A program made the translations under genes and the position numbers. A stretch of 10,423 nt of DNA. It comes from an uncultured Kangiella sp. (GTDB lineage: Bacteria > Pseudomonadota > Gammaproteobacteria > Enterobacterales > DSM-103792). The stretch is taken from the NCBI GenBank assembly GCA_946480585.1, contig CAMLKQ010000058.1, positions 1 to 10,423 on the forward strand, given 5' to 3'. Under the pieces are notes generated by a model. That model was not told where the DNA came from and made no database searches. It saw only the letters and a list, made by a program, of their open reading frames with translations. Below, piece after piece: positions 5,254 through 10,423 of this stretch. Numbering within the stretch: the stretch's first letter is position 1; each line of letters opens with the position of its first letter.

Positions 5254-7815
5254 TTATTCCACTCTTTGCGCTTCCCGCAACATCAGTTCGCCCACATCGC
5301 TCAGAACCTGCGACAGCGGTGTGTTGCTCGGCGCCATCAGGTAGCGCTCCTCCCAGCGCGGTTCGAACTGCTGCTTGAACTGACGGACTTCCTCCGGCTG
5401 TTCGACGCTGCGGCTGTGCAGGAACAAGGTGCGACCAATGCGGTTCCACAGCGAAGCGAGCGGATGGTCGGTCCAATCCTGCACCGGCACCAGGCCGAGA
5501 CAGAACCGGCGATAGCCTTGTTGCTTGCCCCAGCGCAGCAACTCGACATGCAGCCAGGTCAGCCACTCCGCCGGCATCTCACCGCGATGGCGCAGCAGAT
5601 CGATGGCGTACTCATCGCGGCTGCCACTGCACAGCAGCGAGGCGAAAGCAATCAACTGCCCGTCGCGGAAGATCAGCGCATGCGGCAGCTGCATCAGGTA
5701 ATTGGCATCGAAATGGCCGATGGCAAAACCGCGCTCACCGGTGGCGCGCTGCGCCAGCCAGTCGTCCGACACGGTTTTCATTTGCGGTAACCAGGCAGCA
5801 ACTTCCGGCACCGCGACCACTTTCAGTTGCAAACCACTGGCCGCGATCTGTTCATGTGCAGCGGTGACCGTGGCATTCAAATGCCGGCTGTCAGCGGTCT
5901 GCAGCACGGCTTCTTCGCCGAGTTTGTGCGGAATCAGACCGAGATCGAAATAGCGTGGCAGAAATTGCGGCCGGGCCATGAACACCACCGGCCGGGCACG
6001 TTGCTGATCGCAGCGTTCGCGGAATTGCCAGAGCAGCTCTTCGTATTCGTCTTCGGCACCGATGGGATCGCCGAGTGCGACCAGACTGCGTGCCTGCGGC
6101 ACATACATCAGCAGTGCCGAGCGATCGCTGCTGACGACAAACCGCTTGTCGCCCAGCAGCGCGAGCTGGGCCAATGCACGCGGACTGCTTTGCAGAATCT
6201 GCTGGATCTGGGCGGTGCTCGGCGCCGTGCTGAGTGCTTGCCGCGTCGGCCGCAGCAGGCGCAGTGCACCAAGCATCAGCAAGCCGATCGGAATCGCCAG
6301 CAAGGCACGCAGGCTGCGCGCCTGTTCGTTCTGCAAGGCCACCTGCCACCACGGCTCCAGTTCGGTCGGGATATGGCGGTACGAGAAGATGGTCAGCCAG
6401 ACCGCAATGGAAATGACACTGCCGGTGGCGATCAACCAGGCATTGCTGAACGGCGAACGCGACACCGAACGACGCCGGGTAAAATGCATGCCGGATGGCA
6501 GCAAGGCCAACCAGATCAACAACAGGAACACCGCAACTTCATATTGCAGGCCTTTGGCCAACGCCAGCAGCGCGGCGATCGGCAGCAATTTGGTCGCCAG
6601 CGCGAACGCATTGCGGCTGTGGCGGAGCAGACTGCCGGCCAGCAACAGCAAGGTCACGGCGGCCAGCGCAGCGAGAAAATGCGCGCTTTCGAGCAGCCAG
6701 AGCGGCAGTGCATTGGTCAAGGTCAGCAGCCGCTGGGCGCCGGTCGGCGTGACGGCGGAAAACAGCAGGATGGCGCCGCCGAGAAAGACCGCCAGCGCCA
6801 GAATGGAGGCCATCAGGCTGCGCGATGCTGCCGGCATCTCGGTGCTTTCGCGTTTCAGAATGCGCTGCTTGATCACCTGCACAATTTCGTGACCGCCGAA
6901 CAACAGCAGTGCGGTGACAAACGGCAATACGTAATAAGTGACCCGATACGCGACCAGCGCGCCGAGCAGTTGCGGGGTCGGCACCACCGGACTCAGCAGC
7001 GCCGTGACCACTGCTTCAAACACGCCAATGCCGCCCGGTACGTGCAGCATCACGCCGAGAATATTGCCGGCCATGAAAATGGTCAGCACCGGCAGAAAAT
7101 CCGGCCGCGTTTCCGGCGGCAGCAGGGCGTACAGCACACCGCAGGCAAGCACCCAGTCAATGCCGGCAATCACCAGCTGACCAACCGACATGCCAAAGCC
7201 GGGAAACCGGATCTCAACGCCGCGAATGATCAAGGGGCGACGCCAGAACAGTGGAATGGCGAGATAGGCCAGCGCGCAGGCAATGCCGGACCAGGCCAGC
7301 ACCACGAACAAGGCGTCTCCGAGTTCGGCCATCCAGGCTTTTTCGGCCAACAACTCCGCTGGCAGTGTTGGCGGTGCGTACAGCAGCGCGATGCCGCCCA
7401 TTGCGAACAAACCGAGGAAGAATGTGATCGAACAGAACATCACCAGCTGGGCGATTTCGGCTGGGTTCAGTCCCCACATCGAATACAGCCGGTAGCGCAC
7501 GCTGGAACCGGTCAGCAGCGCGAACCCAAGGTTGTGGCTGAAGGTATAACCGACAAATGAAGCGAGCGCGATGCGTCGGTAGGCGAGCTTGCGGCGCAGG
7601 TACACCACCGCCAGCAAGTCATAGCAGGTCAGCAACAGATAGCTGGCGACCGTGAAACCGAGCGCCAAGCCGATTTGCCACCACGGCAGATCGTGCAAAT
7701 GCGCGACGATTTCCTCGTACTTGTATCGCTCCGCAATGCGCACCAGAAAACTGATGGCAAATGCGAGCAAACCGATACTGATCACTGCGCCCAGCAGGGT
7801 GCGCCAATGCTTCAC
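5254..7815 (-). CDS. mprF: Bifunctional aminoacyl-phosphatidylglycerol synthase/flippase MprF
   Basis: Inner-membrane enzyme that transfers lysine or alanine from aminoacyl-tRNA to phosphatidylglycerol and flips the product outward, lowering negative surface charge and protecting against cationic antimicrobial peptides. At 853 residues it is full length (S. aureus MprF is about 840). Residues 1-320 are the multi-spanning flippase domain, with GSSVRYRLY (103-111) and the conserved HVPGGIGVFEAV (258-269). Further membrane segments lie at about 335-525. The C-terminal cytosolic transferase (DUF2156, GNAT-like) covers about 540-853 with LGDPIG (581-586), IDLLRHR (738-744), VELLRWGKQQGYRRF (757-771) and FKQQFEPRWEERYL (813-826). 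The start is GTG at 7815, with AAAGGA (7826-7831) 10 bases upstream. The amino acid used cannot be read from the sequence; Pseudomonas homologues use alanine. It lies between an SRPBCC-fold gene and a secreted protein gene, all on the minus strand. Confidence 0.95.
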   Translation of the reverse strand: MKHWRTLLGAVISIGLLAFAISFLVRIAERYKYEEIVAHLHDLPWWQIGLALGFTVASYLLLTCYDLLAVVYLRRKLAYRRIALASFVGYTFSHNLGFALLTGSSVRYRLYSMWGLNPAEIAQLVMFCSITFFLGLFAMGGIALLYAPPTLPAELLAEKAWMAELGDALFVVLAWSGIACALAYLAIPLFWRRPLIIRGVEIRFPGFGMSVGQLVIAGIDWVLACGVLYALLPPETRPDFLPVLTIFMAGNILGVMLHVPGGIGVFEAVVTALLSPVVPTPQLLGALVAYRVTYYVLPFVTALLLFGGHEIVQVIKQRILKRESTEMPAASRSLMASILALAVFLGGAILLFSAVTPTGAQRLLTLTNALPLWLLESAHFLAALAAVTLLLLAGSLLRHSRNAFALATKLLPIAALLALAKGLQYEVAVFLLLIWLALLPSGMHFTRRRSVSRSPFSNAWLIATGSVISIAVWLTIFSYRHIPTELEPWWQVALQNEQARSLRALLAIPIGLLMLGALRLLRPTRQALSTAPSTAQIQQILQSSPRALAQLALLGDKRFVVSSDRSALLMYVPQARSLVALGDPIGAEDEYEELLWQFRERCDQQRARPVVFMARPQFLPRYFDLGLIPHKLGEEAVLQTADSRHLNATVTAAHEQIAASGLQLKVVAVPEVAAWLPQMKTVSDDWLAQRATGERGFAIGHFDANYLMQLPHALIFRDGQLIAFASLLCSGSRDEYAIDLLRHRGEMPAEWLTWLHVELLRWGKQQGYRRFCLGLVPVQDWTDHPLASLWNRIGRTLFLHSRSVEQPEEVRQFKQQFEPRWEERYLMAPSNTPLSQVLSDVGELMLREAQRVE

Positions 7816-7894
7816 AGCGACTACATCCTTTCATCAAATGGGCGCGCCGGCGTGTGTCGGGTGCCCGTGTTATCGGTGTTCCTGCCAGTGCGCT

Positions 7895-7912
7895 GCCACG
7901 GCGCTGCGTGGC
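7895..7912 (-). other. Hairpin in the SRPBCC-mprF gap
   Basis: GCCACG (7895-7900) pairs with CGTGGC (7907-7912) around a 6-base loop. It shares two bases with the hairpin at 7911-7935. No T-run follows on either strand, so I do not call it a terminator. Confidence 0.4.
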
Positions 7913-7935
7913 AAGTCACTCAGCCGGTGACTTGC
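7911..7935 (-). other. 9-bp hairpin spanning the stop codon of the SRPBCC gene
   Basis: GCAAGTCAC (7911-7919) is a perfect inverted repeat of GTGACTTGC (7927-7935) with a 7-base loop containing the TGA stop (7920-7922 on the minus strand). No T-run follows. As RNA it would form at the end of the SRPBCC message, about 95 bases ahead of the mprF start, and could act as a 3' stabiliser or processing barrier within a joint transcript. Confidence 0.5.
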
Positions 7936-8543
7936 GCGGCGGGGTCAGCCGGGTTTTCGCTCGGTGCCGTCGTTGGTGCCGTTTCCGGCGCGGGCGCCGG
8001 TGCACTGGCCGCTTGCTCCAACACAGTTTTCAGATTGTTCAGCCCGGTTTCGTAATCGGTGCCGAGCATCGAGTCGAACATCAGAAAACCAAACCAGCGG
8101 CCGATCAGGTCGTTGCCGAATTCGGCATCAAATCCCCAGGTGACTTGGGTGCCGGTCTCAAGCGGTTCAAGCCGGTGAAACGACACCGCGCCATCCTGAC
8201 CTTCGAACAACAGCTTGACCCGCACCAGCGTCGGTGGTGTCGATTCGATGATTTCCTGGCTGCCGGACCCCACGCCCGGATCCTCGCTGGTCCAGCTCAT
8301 GAAGGCGCCGACGCCGTGACTCGGGCCTTTGAATTCGTAACGGGTATTCGGATCGAGCTTGGCCCACGGTGACCACTCGTTGAACCGCTCAAAGCCGTTC
8401 ACCATGGTAAACACCTGTGACTGCGGCACATTGATCACGATGCTGCGTTCGACATGAGCGCGGTCCGGCAACAGCAAACCACCGCCGACAATGACGGCGG
8501 CCAACACCAGCAGCAACACCACAATGCGTTTGAGCCAGACCAT
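7920..8543 (-). CDS. Membrane-anchored SRPBCC (START-like) family protein
   Basis: The specific function is unknown. The 207-residue product starts MVWLKR followed by one hydrophobic helix (about 7-26). The positive charges before the helix predict the rest is on the periplasmic side, an inference from the positive-inside rule. Residues 30-178 fit the SRPBCC/polyketide-cyclase-like fold, a helix-grip fold with a hydrophobic cavity. The pattern is RSIVINVPQSQVFTMVNGFERFNEWSPWAKLDPN at the start (described in two parts: 33-49 strand and helix, 50-66 the NEWSPW segment), then YEFKGPSHGVGAFMSW and GSQEIIESTPP. Residues 180-207 are an Ala/Pro/Thr-rich, probably disordered tail. A strong GGGAGGG ribosome site (8548-8554) lies 4 bases before the ATG. 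mprF follows after 104 bases and trmN6 precedes by 198 on the same strand. Such folds can bind lipids or small ligands; binding here is untested. Confidence 0.88.
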   Translation of the reverse strand: MVWLKRIVVLLLVLAAVIVGGGLLLPDRAHVERSIVINVPQSQVFTMVNGFERFNEWSPWAKLDPNTRYEFKGPSHGVGAFMSWTSEDPGVGSGSQEIIESTPPTLVRVKLLFEGQDGAVSFHRLEPLETGTQVTWGFDAEFGNDLIGRWFGFLMFDSMLGTDYETGLNNLKTVLEQAASAPAPAPETAPTTAPSENPADPAAQVTG

Positions 8544-8741
8544 GATTCCCTCCCGGTTTTCTGTTGTTGCCGTGGTAATGGCCGTTGCGCCACCGGCGCC
8601 GGCGTTTTTGACGGCATCGGCGGATGCCGATTTGGTGTCTGCGAAGCATAGCGGCCGGGCGTGACCGGCGAAAGTCGCCGCGGTCGGCTGGCGAATTTTT
8701 CGCCGGGCAGTCGTTGGGATCGACCGCTGGCCACGAACGAC
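8544..8741. other. 198-base gap between trmN6 and the SRPBCC gene
   Basis: No gene is supported here; reading frames through it are arginine-rich or low-complexity and overlap the flanking genes. It holds two small inverted repeats, GGCATC/GATGCC (8613-8618 with 8623-8628) and GGCGAA/TTCGCC (8690-8695 with 8699-8704). Neither is followed by a T-run on the minus strand. A TATGCT that could be a -10 for the SRPBCC gene lacks a decent -35, so I do not call a promoter. The length would allow the SRPBCC gene its own promoter. Confidence 0.4.
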
Positions 8742-9485
8742 TCACAACGACGGATAGTAAGGCCTCAGCAAATGCAGGCTGTCGTGGCTGTAATGCGGAT
8801 ACGGATCGTGGATGCAGAGTTCGTGCACGCTGGGGTTGCCATTGTTGTTGCCACGGTGGCTGCCGCCTTGTCGACGCAGCTGCCAGATGCGACGGCTGAC
8901 CGGCTTGTCCGGTTTGCTACGGATGTCGAGCCGCTGCCGCCAGGCCAGACCGGCACCGGCGCAAGCCTGTTGCAGCCGGGCATCAGCTTCGACCGGCAAC
9001 AGCAGCCACAGGCTGCCGTCATCGTGCAGCCACTGCGCAGCGGCCAGTAAATCGGACAGCGGCAAGGCATCGTCGTGACGGGCAAGATTGCGGGCTTCGC
9101 CCTCGGCGCGCCAACTGGCAGCAAAAAATGGCGGATTGCTGACAATGCAGTCGTAGCGGCGATCGGCCGGTGGCTGAAACTGCTGCAGCGCCGTGCCGTG
9201 CAAGTGCAGCCGCGCCGACCATGGGCTTGCGGCGAAATTGCGGGCCGCATCCTGACAGGCGCCGGGATCGAGTTCGAGCGCGTCGATGTCGGCGCTGCTG
9301 CGCTGCGCCAGCATCAGGCTGAGCAGGCCGGTGCCAGTGCCGATATCAAGAATGTGCCGGCAGTCGGCTACCGGCACATAGGCACCGAACAGACAGGCAT
9401 GGGTGGTGACCTTCATGCCGGAATGCCCTTGCTCCACCCGGAACTGTTTGAATTGAAACCAGGGATTGTGTTTGCGCGTGCGCAT
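8742..9485 (-). CDS. trmN6: tRNA1(Val) (adenine(37)-N6)-methyltransferase
   Basis: SAM-dependent enzyme (E. coli YfiC/TrmN6) that methylates N6 of A37 next to the anticodon of tRNA1(Val). The 247-residue product matches the E. coli length (245). The opening QFKQFRVEQGHSGMKVTTHA (11-30) parallels E. coli FKQFFVAHDRCAMKVGTDG. SAM motif I is LDIGTGTGLL (46-55), the ribose-binding acid is in ALELD (Glu71), and the catalytic N6-adenine motif is NPPF (117-120). The C-terminus has an extra polar stretch (GGSHRGNNNGNPS) before HELCIHDPYPHYSHDS. The frame stays open to 9914, but I start at the ATG at 9485: GGAGG (9491-9495) sits 5 bases upstream, the N-terminus matches the family, and a longer start would run antisense through rmuC. 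A candidate promoter lies just upstream, and rmuC diverges from it. NPPF rather than NPPY is an accepted variant of this motif. Confidence 0.93.
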   Translation of the reverse strand: MRTRKHNPWFQFKQFRVEQGHSGMKVTTHACLFGAYVPVADCRHILDIGTGTGLLSLMLAQRSSADIDALELDPGACQDAARNFAASPWSARLHLHGTALQQFQPPADRRYDCIVSNPPFFAASWRAEGEARNLARHDDALPLSDLLAAAQWLHDDGSLWLLLPVEADARLQQACAGAGLAWRQRLDIRSKPDKPVSRRIWQLRRQGGSHRGNNNGNPSVHELCIHDPYPHYSHDSLHLLRPYYPSL

Positions 9486-9506
9486 CTCGGCCTCCGACTG
9501 GCGCGC

Positions 9507-9536
9507 ATTGTAACGGTTGCGGTCGGTGCCGATCAG
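9507..9536 (-). promoter_or_regulatory. Candidate promoter for trmN6
   Basis: On the minus strand a good -10, TACAAT (9512-9507, 5 of 6), is preceded after 18 bases by a weak -35, CTGATC (9536-9531, 3 of 6, the central TGA). Transcription would start near 9500, giving a leader of about 15 bases that includes the GGAGG ribosome site. Confidence 0.4.
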
Positions 9537-9551
9537 GCGCGCGAGCTGCTC

Positions 9552-9581
9552 CTGTGCCGGCCCGACAATTCCCGGCATACT
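9552..9581 (+). promoter_or_regulatory. Weak candidate promoter for rmuC
   Basis: CATACT (9576-9581, 4 of 6) is the best -10-like hexamer within reach of the rmuC start at 9606. The region 17-18 bases upstream has only a very poor -35 (CTGTGC). Offered because the divergent layout requires a plus-strand promoter in the 120-base gap, not because the boxes are strong. Confidence 0.2.
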
Positions 9582-9605
9582 GCGCGCTGACTGGCTGGAG
9601 GTGTC

Positions 9606-10423
9606 ATGGAACTGGTGTTGCTCGGACTGTTGCTGGTGGTTGTGGTGCTGCTGATCAGCCTGCGGTGGAAGCCGCCGGCGGTGGATCTCGGCCAGCAACC
9701 GGCCTTTCGTGAACTGCAGCAGCAGTTGGCGCGACTGGAAGCGGCCGACAGCCAGCTGCGCAGTGAACTCAATATCCAGGCCGCCACCCAGCGTCAGGAG
9801 CTTGCCGGTCAGCTCGATCTGTTGGCGCGCGGCCAGCGCGAACAGCACGCCCAGTTTGGTCAGCAATTGCACAGTCAGTTGCAGGGCTTCGAGCAACGGC
9901 TGGCGACCTTGCAAAGCGATCTGAACCAGCGCTTTGACGCGCTACGACTCACCATCGATGAGAAACTCGGCCTTGCCCAAACCGATGCCCGCGCCGGTCG
10001 CGAAGAAATGCAACAGGCACTGAACCGGTTCCGCATCGAACTGACCGACAACCTGAAAGCGCTGGCGCAAAACAACGAACAAAAGCTCGAAGCGGTGCGC
10101 AGCACCGTGCAGCAGCAACTCACCGCCCTGCAAACCGACAACAGCAAGAAGCTCGACGAGATGCGCGCCACCGTCGATGAAAAGCTGCAGGCGACGCTGG
10201 AAAAGCGCTTGGGCGATTCGTTCAAGCTGGTCAGCGAACGGCTCGAACAAGTGCACAAAGGCTTGGGTGAAATGCAGACGCTGGCCAGCGGTGTCGGCGA
10301 TCTCAAGCGGGTGCTGACCAATGTCAAAACCCGCGGCACCTGGGGCGAAGTGCAGCTCGGCGCGTTGCTGGAACAGATTCTCGCGCCGGAACAATACGAG
10401 GCCAATGTCGCGACCCGGCCACG
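9606..10423 (+). CDS. rmuC: DNA recombination protein RmuC (3' end cut by window)
   Basis: RmuC is a membrane-anchored coiled-coil protein with a nuclease-like core; in E. coli its loss raises inversion between short inverted repeats, so it is thought to limit rearrangement. The ATG at 9606 follows a GGAGGT ribosome site (9597-9602). About 272 residues are visible; family members are usually about 450-500, so the nuclease-like C-terminus is mostly outside. Residues 2-19 are a hydrophobic anchor (ELVLLGLLLVVVVLLISL), and about 27-190 are a long Gln/Glu/Leu-rich coiled coil. The conserved RmuC core opens with DEMRATVDEKLQATLEKRLG, then SFKLVSERLEQVHKGLGEMQ, GVGDLKRVLTNVKTRGTWGE and VQLGALLEQILAPEQYEANV at the right edge. 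It diverges from trmN6. Identification is secure from the core motifs. Confidence 0.96.
   Translation, partial: MELVLLGLLLVVVVLLISLRWKPPAVDLGQQPAFRELQQQLARLEAADSQLRSELNIQAATQRQELAGQLDLLARGQREQHAQFGQQLHSQLQGFEQRLATLQSDLNQRFDALRLTIDEKLGLAQTDARAGREEMQQALNRFRIELTDNLKALAQNNEQKLEAVRSTVQQQLTALQTDNSKKLDEMRATVDEKLQATLEKRLGDSFKLVSERLEQVHKGLGEMQTLASGVGDLKRVLTNVKTRGTWGEVQLGALLEQILAPEQYEANVATRP

Noticed and set aside
5827..7560. 577-codon open frame on the plus strand
   Set aside because: It lies entirely antisense to mprF, is Gln/Arg/His-rich with no recognisable domain, and arises from the GC-biased codon use of mprF.
8690..8704. GGCGAA/TTCGCC inverted repeat after trmN6 as a terminator
   Set aside because: Only a 6-bp stem with a 3-base loop, and no T-run follows on the minus strand.
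8389..8745. Minus-strand frame beginning at the trmN6 stop (GTGA overlap)
   Set aside because: The overlap looks operon-like, but the product is arginine-rich without pattern and overlaps the well-supported SRPBCC start with its strong ribosome site.
9486..9914. Upstream extension of trmN6 to 9914
   Set aside because: The extension runs antisense through the start of rmuC, has a shadow-like composition, and the family start with a good ribosome site is at 9485.
1..10423. Mobile element, defence system, CRISPR or RNA gene
   Set aside because: No direct repeat array, transposase or integrase motif, tRNA-like cloverleaf or rRNA sequence was seen; the genes are chromosomal housekeeping or envelope genes.

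Overview
The window holds a stretch of chromosome from a gammaproteobacterium outside the enterics. GC is moderately high and the gene strings are housekeeping ones. The main evidence is the divergent trxA-rho / rhlB block, which is typical of Gammaproteobacteria, plus Rho, TrxA, RhlB, Ppx, MprF, TrmN6 and RmuC proteins that resemble their gammaproteobacterial relatives over full length. I cannot name a genus. I see no tRNA, rRNA, CRISPR array, transposase, integrase, phage gene or attachment site, and no sign of recent transfer.

Layout. Bases 1-1085 are rho (minus strand, 3' end cut off by the window edge). Its upstream neighbour trxA (1305-1631, minus) is separated from it by a 219-base gap holding a strong hairpin, a plausible rho promoter and a C-rich leader. 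A short divergent region (1632-1768) separates trxA from rhlB (plus), which is followed after 15 bases by an exopolyphosphatase gene (3068-4579, plus). A perfect 34-base palindrome flanked by A and T runs (4606-4639) sits between this plus-strand pair and the next, convergent, block. That block is on the minus strand and reads, in transcription order, trmN6 (9485-8742), a membrane-anchored SRPBCC-fold protein (8543-7920), mprF (7815-5254, GTG start) and a secreted 174-residue protein with a BamE/SmpA-like C-terminus (5190-4666). Divergent from trmN6, rmuC starts at 9606 and runs off the right edge.

How the genes fit together. The left half concerns RNA and redox housekeeping: Rho ends transcripts, RhlB unwinds RNA for the degradosome, thioredoxin keeps thiols reduced, and Ppx breaks down polyphosphate. 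The right half has an envelope flavour: MprF makes and flips aminoacyl-phosphatidylglycerol, and it is flanked on the same strand by two exported or membrane-anchored proteins of unknown role. That association is the least described part of the window, but its functional meaning is inference. Gaps of 198, 104 and 63 bases mean co-transcription is possible, not shown.

No clearly novel system is visible. The points most worth checking are the uncharacterised envelope proteins beside mprF, the C-rich rho leader with no ribosome binding site, and the paired hairpins at the ends of trxA and of the SRPBCC gene.
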